Source: JAIVJG01 sp964236735 (GTDB taxonomy: Bacteria; Acidobacteriota; Blastocatellia; Pyrinomonadales; Pyrinomonadaceae). From it: a stretch of 64,000 nt of DNA. Below are positions 23,546-31,896 of the stretch, piece by piece. The translations under genes and the position numbers were made by a program. Below the pieces are notes generated by a model. That model had not been told where the DNA came from. It was given only the letters and a program-made list of their open reading frames with translations, and ran no database searches. Position 1 is the first letter of the stretch; every line of letters starts with the position of its first letter. The stretch covers positions 1 to 64,000 of the forward strand of contig CAXSFM010000001.1 in assembly GCA_964236735.1 (NCBI GenBank), given 5' to 3'.

Positions 23546-25804
23546 ATGCGTTTTTTTCACACCCTTAAATTTCTCACGCCGCTCGTCTCATTAACCCTCT
23601 TCGTCTCGACGTTGACACTTCAAGCGCAAGACATCCGACAGGAACACACGCGCCCGCGCCGCGCCGTCTCAACCGACGCACAAGACGATGTTTCTCATCA
23701 GTCAACGACGGAATACGAAGGCAACACCGTCAAACTTTCTGGCGAGCCGTCCATCCGCATCGGACTGACAACCGAGGCGCGCTCCGTCAACATCTCGACG
23801 AGCGGTCGCCTGCTGAACGCGACGGAGACGGACACCGCGCCGGTTCCTTTTGAAGTGTCTCGCGTGAGAATGGAGGCGCGCGGCTTTCCCGGCGCGCTTC
23901 CTACGATGAAGCGAGACGACGCTTCGACAGAACTTGCCGATGCGACACAGGATGAAGCGTCTTCCTCATCCATTGCGGCAAGGAAAAATCAAGGCGCGGC
24001 TCAACCGTCAATACCTCAAACGTCACGCGCCACAACTTCACAAAGCAACGTCCGTCTGGTCTCGCGCGTAAACGTGCCGGCGCGCGGCGCGGCGCTCTAC
24101 GTGGCGGGTCAGTCGAGGCCGATCCTCGAAGTCCGCGCGCCCGTCATCTTCGCCTCGGATGAAGAGACTCTGCGCCCCGTCAAGTTCAACGAGAAAGCTT
24201 ATCGCGGGCGGCTCGAAGTGTTCGCCAATACGCACGGCGCGCTGACGGTCGTCAACGTCCTCAACCTCGAAGAGTACGTGCGCGGCGTCGTGCCGAATGA
24301 ATTATCGCCGGGCGGTTATCCGGCCATCGAAGCCCTGAAAGCTCAGGCCGTCGCCGCGCGCACATACGCCGTCAGCCATCTTGGGCAGTTCGCGGCGGAC
24401 GGGTTTGACCTGTTGCCGACCACACGCTCACAGGTCTATGGCGGCCTCACGACCGAGCATCCGCTGACCGACCGCGCCGTCGCGGAGACGCGCGGACTCG
24501 TCGCGACTTATCACGGCCAGCCGATCAACGCGCTCTACACTTCGACCTGCGGCGGGCGCACGGAGGACGTGGAAAATATTTTCGGCGGCGAGGCCGTGCC
24601 ATACCTCCGCGCGCGCGAATGCTCGCTCGACGCACAGGATTCTTTCGCCTCTTTCAAAGTCCGCACGTCGCGCGAGATGCCGAACATACAGGAGGCGGAT
24701 CATGCCGCCAGCCCGCGCGACGCCGCGCTTCTCACCGCGCACGGTTTCAACCTGCCCGCGCGTCTGACAGACGCATGGCTCTCGTCTCCATTGACGATTG
24801 ATGAAGCGCGCGCCTTGCTCGCTCATGTTTCTTTTTTAACGCACCAGCCCGCGCCCGCTCTCGCCAATGATGCGACGCGCAGCGCAGGCTTTATCACTGC
24901 GCTTTCTATCGCGCTTGACGGCGAGAGTCGCGGCAGCGTCCTGCTCGACAAAGCCGATGTGGAGTACCTGCTTTCATTCCGCGATGCCGACGATATTCCG
25001 ACCTCTAACCGCGCCGATGTCGCCAACTTTTTGCGCGAAGGTTTGCTCACGCTTTACCCGGACGCGACGCTCCGCCCGCGACTCGTCTTGCCGCGCTCGC
25101 GTGCGCTCCGTCTCGTCTCGCAAGCGTTGGAGACGCGCGGACTGTTTCGTTTGCAAAAGGCGACGGCGAGACCATCCAGCGCAGGCGCGCTCGTCGTTCG
25201 CACGACGGCGAAAGGCGCGGATAAAAATCTCAACATCTCTCCCGTCGCGTCTCTCTTTCGCGCCTACGGCGAAAACATTTATCAGGTGCGCGAATTAAAT
25301 TTCGTCGGCGGCGAGATTGTCACTTACCATTTGAACGCGCGCGGCGAAGTTGATTATCTCGAAGCGCGCCCGTCACCCAACGGCGCGGCTTCTGACCATT
25401 CCTCTCCCTACTCGAATTGGACGGAGACGCTCGCGCCACCGGGCGTCATGTCCAGACTCGGACATCATGCCGCCGGCATCGGCACGCTCACAGACCTGCG
25501 CGTCCGCGCGCGCGGCGCGTCCAGTCGCGTGACGGATTTGGAAATAATCGGCACGAACGGCATGACGCATTTACGCGGCGGCAAAATTCGCTCTGCGCTC
25601 TCGTTGCGCGAGCAACTTTTCGTGATTGACCGTCAGTATGATGAGGGCGGGCGCGTGGAGAGTTTCACCTTCAGGGGTCGCGGCTGGGGGCACGGCGTCG
25701 GGATGTGTCAGGTCGGCGCTTATGGTCTCGCACGCGCGGGTCTGACCTACGACAAAATTCTGAAGACTTACTATACCGGCATTAGCCTCACGAAAATGTA
25801 TTGA
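23546..25804 (+). CDS. SpoIID/LytB-domain exported protein
   Basis: About 752 residues. ATG 23546 gives a normal signal peptide (MRFFHTLKFLTPLVSLTLF to LQAQD); earlier in-frame starts at 23468 (overlapping the previous stop) and 23489 only lengthen the n-region. The SpoIID fold is split: the first part (NLEEYVRGVVPNELSP, LKAQAVAARTYA, TSTCGGRTEDVENIF) lies in the middle and the closing part (FRGRGWGHGVGMCQVGAYG) at the C-terminus. In between is a 300-residue insertion with a repeat-like LLLDKADVEYLLSF region. SpoIID cleaves denuded glycan strands in spore formers; here a septal or wall-remodelling role is likely. Confidence 0.85.
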   Translation: MRFFHTLKFLTPLVSLTLFVSTLTLQAQDIRQEHTRPRRAVSTDAQDDVSHQSTTEYEGNTVKLSGEPSIRIGLTTEARSVNISTSGRLLNATETDTAPVPFEVSRVRMEARGFPGALPTMKRDDASTELADATQDEASSSSIAARKNQGAAQPSIPQTSRATTSQSNVRLVSRVNVPARGAALYVAGQSRPILEVRAPVIFASDEETLRPVKFNEKAYRGRLEVFANTHGALTVVNVLNLEEYVRGVVPNELSPGGYPAIEALKAQAVAARTYAVSHLGQFAADGFDLLPTTRSQVYGGLTTEHPLTDRAVAETRGLVATYHGQPINALYTSTCGGRTEDVENIFGGEAVPYLRARECSLDAQDSFASFKVRTSREMPNIQEADHAASPRDAALLTAHGFNLPARLTDAWLSSPLTIDEARALLAHVSFLTHQPAPALANDATRSAGFITALSIALDGESRGSVLLDKADVEYLLSFRDADDIPTSNRADVANFLREGLLTLYPDATLRPRLVLPRSRALRLVSQALETRGLFRLQKATARPSSAGALVVRTTAKGADKNLNISPVASLFRAYGENIYQVRELNFVGGEIVTYHLNARGEVDYLEARPSPNGAASDHSSPYSNWTETLAPPGVMSRLGHHAAGIGTLTDLRVRARGASSRVTDLEIIGTNGMTHLRGGKIRSALSLREQLFVIDRQYDEGGRVESFTFRGRGWGHGVGMCQVGAYGLARAGLTYDKILKTYYTGISLTKMY

Positions 25805-25828
25805 GGCCGCGTCGCCGCGAACAATGAT

Positions 25829-25924
25829 ATGCGTTTCTCTCGCGCACAACTTCTCGGCGCGCTCGCGCTCTTGCTCTTAATCTGGCTCGTCATCATTTAC
25901 CGTTTCTTTCTTCCATCCTTGTGA
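25829..25924 (+). CDS. 31-residue single-pass membrane peptide
   Basis: An ATG at 25829 opens 31 codons ending TGA 25922-25924. The sequence starts MRFSRAQLLG, has about 18 Leu/Ala/Ile/Val residues, and ends YRFFLPSL: a positively charged N-terminus and one membrane helix. Its stop overlaps the GTG start of miaA (GTGA at 25921-25924), so it fits the coupled run between the SpoIID gene and miaA. I do not recognise a family. Confidence 0.55.
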   Translation: MRFSRAQLLGALALLLLIWLVIIYRFFLPSL

Positions 25925-26862
25925 GTTCCAAGCACGACACAGACAAGCCCATCATCGCCATCGCCGGCCCGACCGCTTCCGGCAAGAGCGACTTAGGAAT
26001 CTCGCTCGCGCTGCGGCTCGGCGGCGAAGTTATTAACTGCGACTCTGTGCAGGTCTATCGCGAAATCGAAATCGCGACGGCGAAAGTCCCACTCGACGAG
26101 CGTCGCGGCGTGCCGCATCACCTGATTGACTTCGTGTCGCCGGAAATAAATTACACGGCGGGCGACTGGGCGCGCGAGGCTCTGCAAAAAATTGACGAGA
26201 TCAAAGCGCGCGGGCATGTCGCTCTGCTCGTCGGCGGGAGCGGACTTTATTTGCGCGCGCTGCGCCAACCGTTTTTTGAGAGCGCGCCGACGGACGCGCG
26301 CATACGCCAGCGCGTCACCGCGCTCAGAGAACGACGCGGCGCACAGCATCTGCACAAAGTTTTACGAAGGCTTGATGCTCAAACCGCAGCACGCTTGCAC
26401 GCGCGCGATTGGTCGCGAGTGCAGCGCGCGCTCGAAGTTCGCTTGCAGACCAGACAACCTCTGGCGCAGTTGCGAAACAACCGTCCCGCGCCTCCGCCGC
26501 AGGCCGCGCGCCTTCGCGTGCTCGCGCTCAATCCGCCGCGCGCGGAGCTTTATCAACGCATCAACGCGCGCGCTGAAACTCACTTTCGCGCCGGGCTGGT
26601 TGAAGAAGTGCGGCGTCTGCTCGCGCGCGGCGTCCCCGCAAACTCGAACGCGCTCGGCGCGCATGGCTATCGCCGTGTGGTCGAATATCTGCAAGGCGAG
26701 CGCACGATTGAGAGCGCGATTGAACAGACGCGGCTCGACGTGCGACATTATGCCAAACGTCAGATGACTTGGTTCCGACGCGAGCCGGGAGTCGAATGGA
26801 TTGATGGCTTCGGTGACGACACGCGCGTGCAGGAACGTGTCGCTGAAATATTCGTGCGATGA
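25921..26862 (+). CDS. miaA: tRNA dimethylallyltransferase
   Basis: This 313-residue enzyme prenylates A37 of tRNAs that read UNN codons. P-loop GPTASGKSDLG, DSVQVYREIEIATAKV, GVPHHLIDFVSP, VGGSGLYLRAL and RQMTWFRRE are all present. The GTG at 25921 is chosen for its overlap with the small membrane ORF and its position before the P-loop. It is followed by hfq after 99 bp, a very common pairing. Confidence 0.95.
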   Translation: MSSKHDTDKPIIAIAGPTASGKSDLGISLALRLGGEVINCDSVQVYREIEIATAKVPLDERRGVPHHLIDFVSPEINYTAGDWAREALQKIDEIKARGHVALLVGGSGLYLRALRQPFFESAPTDARIRQRVTALRERRGAQHLHKVLRRLDAQTAARLHARDWSRVQRALEVRLQTRQPLAQLRNNRPAPPPQAARLRVLALNPPRAELYQRINARAETHFRAGLVEEVRRLLARGVPANSNALGAHGYRRVVEYLQGERTIESAIEQTRLDVRHYAKRQMTWFRREPGVEWIDGFGDDTRVQERVAEIFVR

Positions 26863-26961
26863 TTATTCATCACTTTCAAATGCCTTTACTTTCAACTTTC
26901 AACATGTTGGTGTAATCTGGCGTCGGCACATTCGGGTTGACTAAACAGGCAGGGCCGCGCG

Positions 26962-27255
26962 GTGGACACGAAACCTTCTCCCCAGAATATTCAGGATGCT
27001 TTTCTCAACACGGTGCGCCGTGAGCGAGACTTCGTGACGATTTACTTGATGAACGGCGCGAAGTTGACCGGGCGCATCAAGAGCTTCGACAAGTTTTCAG
27101 TGCTGCTCGAATCGGGCGCGCAGGATCAACTCATTTTCAAACACGCCATCTCAACTATCCTGCACACGCGCCGCGTCAACACCGGCGAGCATCGTCCGCC
27201 GCATCCGGGCGAACAAATAAACACGGATGCGTCTTCAGGCCGCACGGAAGATTAA
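26962..27255 (+). CDS. hfq: RNA chaperone Hfq
   Basis: This is a 97-residue Sm-like protein. The Sm1 part (IQDAFLNTVRRERDFVTIYLMNGAKLTGRIKSF reduced to key pieces NIQDAFLN, GAKLTGRIKSFDKF) and the Sm2 part (QLIFKHAISTI) are intact. The Gln near residue 9 and the KH motif of the proximal RNA site are present. GTG start at 26962. The C-terminal tail of 25 residues is acidic and Pro-rich. It forms a hexamer that pairs small RNAs with mRNAs. Confidence 0.95.
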   Translation: MDTKPSPQNIQDAFLNTVRRERDFVTIYLMNGAKLTGRIKSFDKFSVLLESGAQDQLIFKHAISTILHTRRVNTGEHRPPHPGEQINTDASSGRTED

Positions 27256-27302
27256 CTCTCCCCTCTTTTCTCTAATCTCAATTCGATGGAGGCGCGCACA
27301 CT

Positions 27303-27941
27303 TTGGCCGCTGCATTTATCACCTTTGAAGGCATAGACGGGAGCGGCAAGTCAACGCAACTGCGTATGCTGACGAGCGAGTTGCGCCTGCGCGGGCATGA
27401 AGTCATCGCCACGCGCGAACCCGGCGGCACGCCGCTCGGCACGCGCCTGCGCGAGGCTCTGCTCGACACAGAGCAACAGGTTGACCCGCTCGCAGAGTTG
27501 TTGCTCTACGCCGCTGACAGGGCGCAACACGTCCGCGCGCTCGTGCGTCCCGCGCTCGAAGCCGGGCACATCATCATTTCAGATCGTTATGCCGACGCGA
27601 CGATTGCATATCAAGGTGCGGGACGCGGCTTTCCCGAATCTCTCATCGCCGAAGTCGTCGCGCTCGCGACCGGCGGATTGATGCCGGACTTAACGCTCAT
27701 CTTCGACTTAAGCGTCGAGGAAAGTCGCGAGCGTACCAACCGGCGCGACACCACCGACCAGAAACAGGATCGTCTCGACGCCGAAGACGCGGCCTTTCAC
27801 ATTCGTGTTCGAGAAGCTTACATGCGTATCGCCGCCGCCGACCCGGACAGAGTTAAGATTATCAACTCTAATGGCGCGGTCGAGCAGACGCACAGCGAAG
27901 TAATAAAAATCGTCACGCAATTTCTTGAGAGCAGGGGCTAG
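27303..27941 (+). CDS. tmk: Thymidylate kinase
   Basis: This is 212 residues, converting dTMP to dTDP. P-loop FEGIDGSGKSTQ, TREPGGTPLG, the DR(Y) motif ISDRYADATIAYQG and the LID region around NRRDTTDQKQDR are present. The start is TTG 27303, with GGAGG about 11 bases upstream; no ATG precedes the P-loop. The stop lies inside a 7-bp repeat array. tmk-holB adjacency is typical. Confidence 0.95.
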   Translation: MAAAFITFEGIDGSGKSTQLRMLTSELRLRGHEVIATREPGGTPLGTRLREALLDTEQQVDPLAELLLYAADRAQHVRALVRPALEAGHIIISDRYADATIAYQGAGRGFPESLIAEVVALATGGLMPDLTLIFDLSVEESRERTNRRDTTDQKQDRLDAEDAAFHIRVREAYMRIAAADPDRVKIINSNGAVEQTHSEVIKIVTQFLESRG

Positions 27942-28016
27942 AGATTAGAGGCTGGGGGCTGGCGACAGGCAAAAGAACAAAGTCTTTGTCTCAAACCAGC
28001 CTCCAGACTCCACCGG
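27936..28016. repeat. 7-bp arrays between tmk and holB
   Basis: GGCTAGA, GATTAGA, GGCTGGG, GGCTGGC, GACAGGC run at 27936-27970; a shorter complementary stretch (ACCAGCC, TCCAGAC, TCCACC) follows at 27995-28014. The arrays include the tmk stop and precede the holB start. Confidence 0.65.
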
Positions 28017-28018
28017 TT

Positions 28019-29062
28019 ATGTTCGACCAACTCGTCGGAAATCAGCGCGCCAAAGATATTTTGCGGCGCATGTTGACGCACCATCGCGTGCCGGGCGCGC
28101 TCCTGTTCGCGGGTGATGAAGGACTTGGCAAAAAACTTTTCGCGCTGGAACTGGCTCGCGCAATCAACTGTCGTGAGCGTGTCGGCGTCGAAGGATGCGG
28201 AGTGTGTCCGGCGTGCGTGCGTATCGGGAATTTCCAACTTCCACCGGCTGACGACAACGACGCCAATAAGCAAATCCATTGGAGCGAGCACAGAGATGTC
28301 GGGATGATTCGACCCGCCGGACGCTTCATTCCCGTTGACCTCATCCGACAGCTTGAGCGCGAGACCAACTTTCGCCCCTACGAAGGAGCGGCGCGCATCT
28401 TTATCATTGATAGCGCCGACCGTCTTCAAGAGTCAGCAGCAAACGCGCTTTTGAAAACGCTCGAAGAACCTTCCGCGTCTTCACACTTGATACTCATCAC
28501 TTCGCGCCCGGCGAGTCTTCTACCGACGATACGCTCGCGCTGCCAGGCGATTCGTTTCGCCCCGCTCGCGGCGGCGGAAGTGGAAAAGTTTCTCGTCGAG
28601 GGACGCCATCGCTCCGGCGAAGAGGCGCGACTCGCCGCTCACCTCTCCGGCGGACGACCCGGCTCCGCGCTTGACTTAAACCTCGACACCTATCGCGAAC
28701 GCCGCGACGCGATGATCGCCGTGCTCGAAGCCATCGCCGTCAATCGAGACCACGCGAGACTGCTGCGCGCCGCCGAAGAGCTAAGCGACGCCAAGCACAA
28801 GGAAGAATATGAGCCGCGCCTTCACGTCCTCGAATTATTGATTCACGACCTCTGGCTGCTCACGCTCTCGCCCGACGACACTGCGCCCGCGCTCGTCAAC
28901 TACGACCTGCGCGAGCGTCTCGCACGCATGACGAGCGGAGCCGCGCACGGACGCGCCGCTCGCTGGCTCGCGCGCGTCGAAGAGTTGCGCCGGCAATTAC
29001 TCTTCAACGTCAATCGCCGCGTCGCCACCGACACGCTCTTTCTCTCGATGGCTGGAGACTAG
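28019..29062 (+). CDS. holB: DNA polymerase III delta' subunit
   Basis: This 347-residue clamp-loader subunit starts at ATG 28019 (FDQLVGNQRAKDILRRML). P-loop-like GDEGLGKKLF, the zinc module (four Cys within NCRERVGVEGCGVCPAC), RIFIIDSADRLQESAANALL, KTLEEPSASSHLILIT and the sensor-1 region are present. Upstream in-frame TTG 27986 falls in repeat DNA and is rejected. Its last 21 codons and 7 bp beyond are duplicated at 29755-29825, on the far side of a toxin-antitoxin pair. Confidence 0.92.
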   Translation: MFDQLVGNQRAKDILRRMLTHHRVPGALLFAGDEGLGKKLFALELARAINCRERVGVEGCGVCPACVRIGNFQLPPADDNDANKQIHWSEHRDVGMIRPAGRFIPVDLIRQLERETNFRPYEGAARIFIIDSADRLQESAANALLKTLEEPSASSHLILITSRPASLLPTIRSRCQAIRFAPLAAAEVEKFLVEGRHRSGEEARLAAHLSGGRPGSALDLNLDTYRERRDAMIAVLEAIAVNRDHARLLRAAEELSDAKHKEEYEPRLHVLELLIHDLWLLTLSPDDTAPALVNYDLRERLARMTSGAAHGRAARWLARVEELRRQLLFNVNRRVATDTLFLSMAGD

Positions 29063-29067
29063 CGCGC
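28997..29067 (+). repeat. 71-bp direct repeat, copy A (holB 3' end)
   Basis: It spans the last 21 codons of holB, its stop and 7 further bases. It is identical to 29755-29825 except for one base (GATGGCTGG versus GATAGCTGG). Together the copies bracket the BrnT/CopG genes. Confidence 0.95.
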
Positions 29068-29208
29068 CTTCCACATTGATGAAAACACCATTGGCTGTAC
29101 CATTGTTATCAGGTCGAACATTGTCGCCGTCGGCAGTCTAATGAGCGTCGGGCGTCTGTGTTATGTCAGGTTTGATGTTGAAAATATTGGCAGGGATGAG
29201 ACGTGTTT

Positions 29209-29493
29209 ATGAACATTGAGGGCGTCATTTGGCTCAGAGCTATTGTTGACAAACTTGCCTTCAAACACCACGTTGAAACTGATGAGGTTGAGGAAGTATT
29301 TGGCGGAAAGCCAAAGTTCAGATTTGTTGAAAAGGGAGAGCGTGCAGACGAAAATGTTTATCTGGCTCTCGGACAAACGGATGCGGGCAGATATTTGACG
29401 GTGCTTTTCATTTACAAGAAGACGAAAGAGGCACTAATCTTGAGCGCCAGAGATATGGCAAACAAAGAGAGGAAGATGTATGGCAGAAAATAA
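29209..29493 (+). CDS. BrnT-family toxin
   Basis: This is a 94-residue RelE-like ribonuclease toxin of the BrnT group: KHHVETDEVEEVFGGKPKF, VYLALGQTDAGRYLTVLFIY, ALILSARDMANKERKMY. ATG 29209 is preferred over the in-frame GTG at 29203, with GGGATGAG upstream. The start of the antitoxin gene overlaps its end by 14 bp. The pair stands between two copies of the holB 3' end and has a lower GC content than holB, in keeping with acquisition. Confidence 0.88.
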   Translation: MNIEGVIWLRAIVDKLAFKHHVETDEVEEVFGGKPKFRFVEKGERADENVYLALGQTDAGRYLTVLFIYKKTKEALILSARDMANKERKMYGRK

Positions 29494-29749
29494 TCCACAG
29501 CAGCGACCTTCTTTCGCATCACTTGATGAGCTTGTAGAATTTTTCGACACGCATGACATGGGCGACGTTGAAGATTTGCCGGAAGCTCGATTTGATGTCA
29601 ACTTGCAAAGAAGGACGCACCTGATTGCCATTGACGAGGAAATAAATAATAGGCTGACAGAGATCGCCGAACAGGAACAGACGCCGGCAGAGTCGCTTGT
29701 TAATTTTTGGCTCAGGGAAAAGATTTCCAATTATTCAGAGAAGGCATAA
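29480..29749 (+). CDS. CopG/BrnA-family antitoxin
   Basis: This 89-residue partner of the BrnT toxin has the typical N-terminal SFASLDELVEFFDTHDMGD, a central strand QRRTHLIAID and a C-terminal ribbon-helix-helix (EINNRLTEIAEQEQTPAESL). It should bind the toxin and autorepress the operon. Translation overlaps the toxin gene. Confidence 0.85.
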   Translation: MAENNPQQRPSFASLDELVEFFDTHDMGDVEDLPEARFDVNLQRRTHLIAIDEEINNRLTEIAEQEQTPAESLVNFWLREKISNYSEKA

Positions 29750-29754
29750 GACCT

Positions 29755-29825
29755 TTACTCTTCAACGTCAATCGCCGCGTCGCCACCGACACGCTCTTTC
29801 TCTCGATAGCTGGAGACTAGCGCGC
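29755..29825 (+). repeat. 71-bp direct repeat, copy B
   Basis: This is a second copy of the holB 3' end, detached from any open holB frame. It follows the antitoxin stop by 5 bp. One mismatch to copy A. Confidence 0.95.
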
Positions 29826-29931
29826 TTTTCACTTCGATTAAATTTTCCGGCAGCGTGCTTAAGGCGAACGCCTTCAGCATTGTCTCCCATACTAAATTCA
29901 CTTACGATGCTTGTGGAAGGAGGGTATTTCA

Positions 29932-30180
29932 ATGTCAGAAATCGTTCTCAATTTGCCGGACAATGTAGCTCAAGAGGCGGAAGCCAACGGATTGCTGAAA
30001 CCAGCGTTCATTGAATCTTTGTTGCGCGCGGAGATTCGTCGCCGTCGTGTCAATAAATTGTTTACGGCGGTTGACCGTCTTGCCGGGTTAGACCTACCCA
30101 CGTTGACAGAAGCCGAAGTCGAAGCGGAAATCCTTGCAGCTCGTCAATCTCGCCGAACATCCGATGCGAGTTGTAGCTGA
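29932..30180 (+). CDS. VapB-like antitoxin
   Basis: This 82-residue protein begins at ATG 29932 with a strong GGAGGG nine bases upstream. The N-terminal part (SEIVLNLPDNVAQEAEANGLL) resembles small antitoxins paired with PIN toxins; the middle is basic (EIRRRRVNKL) and the C-terminus is acidic. It overlaps the PIN toxin gene by 17 bp. The family is assigned mainly from that pairing. Confidence 0.75.
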   Translation: MSEIVLNLPDNVAQEAEANGLLKPAFIESLLRAEIRRRRVNKLFTAVDRLAGLDLPTLTEAEVEAEILAARQSRRTSDASCS

Positions 30181-30580
30181 CACTAACACCATCATTTCCG
30201 GCTTGCTCTGGCGTGGGCTACCGCGTCTTGTCCTGGATGCTGCACGCGACTGCATCATCGAATTATTCACCAGTATCGCGTTGCTTGAAGAATTGGAAAA
30301 TGTTTTAAGTCGCGAGAAATTCGCGACGCGCCTTGAAGCAGCGAAGGTCACGGCGCATGGATTGGTTTTGGGCTATGCGGCGTTGGCAACGATAGGTGAA
30401 GTCGAGCCTATCGAGCCTGTAATTCTCTCTGACCCCGATGATAATGCTGTGTTGGCTTGTGCGCTTGCCGCTCAGTGCGAAGTCATCACTTCCGGCGACA
30501 GTCATTTACTGAACTTGAAACAATACAGAGAGGTTCGCATTCTCACAGCATCGGAATTATTCAGCGAGCTTTCGTTATAG
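30164..30580 (+). CDS. PIN-domain toxin
   Basis: This is a 138-residue ribonuclease toxin (putative-toxin PIN family). First acidic residue in VVADTNTIISGLLW, second in the ELEN region, then DPDDNAVLACALA and ITSGDSHLL complete the metal site. ATG 30164 gives the usual start; the open frame before it overlaps the antitoxin. It forms a toxin-antitoxin unit with the preceding gene, ended by the bidirectional terminator at 30655. Confidence 0.88.
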   Translation: MRVVADTNTIISGLLWRGLPRLVLDAARDCIIELFTSIALLEELENVLSREKFATRLEAAKVTAHGLVLGYAALATIGEVEPIEPVILSDPDDNAVLACALAAQCEVITSGDSHLLNLKQYREVRILTASELFSELSL

Positions 30581-30654
30581 AAAGAGCCTGATGTGTGACT
30601 CACGCTCTTGCCCAGCGCCCCGCTCGGAACTCGTTTTTGTAGCAACGAGAAAAT

Positions 30655-30690
30655 AAAAAGGCCGGACTCATTTCGAGGCCAGCCTTTTTT
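30655..30690. terminator. Bidirectional terminator
   Basis: AAAAAGGCCGGACTC (30655-30669) pairs with GAGGCCAGCCTTTTTT (30675-30690), with two mismatches. A-tract and T-tract flank both sides. It separates the converging PIN toxin gene and ispG. Confidence 0.8.
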
Positions 30691-30717
30691 ATTTTTGTGC
30701 GATGTGTCGGCGCACGG

Positions 30718-31824
30718 TTATTTGATCGTGACTAATTCGGGCATCATTTCCTGTTCAACGCCTGCGCCTTCGGCGACGAGCTTTTCCGTCTCGGCGACGA
30801 AAGCTTCGACGATGTCCGCGCCCGCCACTTTCCGCATCGGGACGCCGTTTTTGAAAATCATGCCGACGCCGCGACCGAAGGTGACGCCGAGTTGGCTGTC
30901 GTGCGCTTCGCCCGGCCCGTTGACGGCGCAGCCCATGATGGAGAGATGCAGCGGCTCTTCGATGTGCGCGAGTCGCCGCTCGATTTCCGTCACGATCTCG
31001 ACGAAGTTGTCCACGTCGAGACGCCCGCACGTCGGGCACGCGACGACCGTCACGCCTCGCTTGCGAAGTTCAAGGGACTTCAATATTTCCCACGCGACGC
31101 GCACTTCTTCGTGCGGCTCGGCGGCGAGCGAGACGCGAATCGTGTCACCGATTCCTTCATTCAAAAGGATGCCGAGTCCGATGGCGGACTTGATCGTCCC
31201 GCCGAAGGATGTTCCCGCTTCGGTCACGCCGAGATGAAGCGGATAGTCCACGCGCTCTGAAAGCAAGCGGTACGCGCCGACGGTGCGATGCACGTCGGAC
31301 GCTTTGAGCGAGACGATGATGTCGCGGAAGTCGAGGTCTTCGAGAATCTGTATGTGGCGGAGCGCGGATTCAACCATCGCTTCGGGCGTCGCCGTGCCGT
31401 ACTTTTTGAGCAAATCTTTTTCAAGCGAGCCGCCGTTGACGCCGATGCGAATCGGGACTTTCTGCGCGGCGGCGGCGCGTACAACTTCACGCACACGCTC
31501 GTGCGCTCCGATGTTGCCGGGATTGAGCCGCAGCTTATCCACGCCCGCATCGAGCGCCATCAAAGCCAGCTTGTAATGAAAGTGGATGTCCGCGACGAGT
31601 GGCACATCGGGCACGAGTTTGCGTATCTCTTTGAGCGCGATGGCGGCGTCATTGTCCGGGACGGCGAGGCGCACGATCTCGCAACCGGCGCGCACCATCT
31701 CTTCGATTTGCTTGACCGTGCCCGCCACGTCGCTCGTGTCGGTCTTCGTCATGGACTGGACAGCGACGGGCGCGCCGCCGCCGACTTGCACGTCCTTGAT
31801 TTTCACTGCTCGCGTCTGCTTCAT
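30718..31824 (-). CDS. ispG: 4-hydroxy-3-methylbut-2-enyl diphosphate synthase (IspG/GcpE)
   Basis: This 368-residue iron-sulphur enzyme of the MEP isoprenoid pathway converts MEcPP to HMBPP. N-terminal TIM barrel (VQSMTKTDTSDV, ADIHFHYKLAL, LRLNPGNIG), C-terminal [4Fe-4S] domain with CPTCGR and MGCAVNGPGE. The compact bacterial form (no middle insertion) is seen. It is last in the cluster uppS-cdsA-dxr-rseP-ispG, with a 72-bp heptamer-repeat gap after rseP. Confidence 0.95.
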   Translation of the reverse strand: MKQTRAVKIKDVQVGGGAPVAVQSMTKTDTSDVAGTVKQIEEMVRAGCEIVRLAVPDNDAAIALKEIRKLVPDVPLVADIHFHYKLALMALDAGVDKLRLNPGNIGAHERVREVVRAAAAQKVPIRIGVNGGSLEKDLLKKYGTATPEAMVESALRHIQILEDLDFRDIIVSLKASDVHRTVGAYRLLSERVDYPLHLGVTEAGTSFGGTIKSAIGLGILLNEGIGDTIRVSLAAEPHEEVRVAWEILKSLELRKRGVTVVACPTCGRLDVDNFVEIVTEIERRLAHIEEPLHLSIMGCAVNGPGEAHDSQLGVTFGRGVGMIFKNGVPMRKVAGADIVEAFVAETEKLVAEGAGVEQEMMPELVTIK

Positions 31825-31840
31825 GCTGATCCTTACGCAA

Positions 31841-31896
31841 GTTCAAAGTTCAAGGTTCAAAGTTCAAAGAAAGGGTTCCAACTTTGAACCTTGAAC
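31841..31896. repeat. 7-bp array GTTCAAA with inverted partner
   Basis: GTTCAAA/GTTCAAG heptamers at 31841-31868 face ACTTTGAACCTTGAAC at 31881-31896, allowing a stem in the rseP-ispG spacer. Confidence 0.75.
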
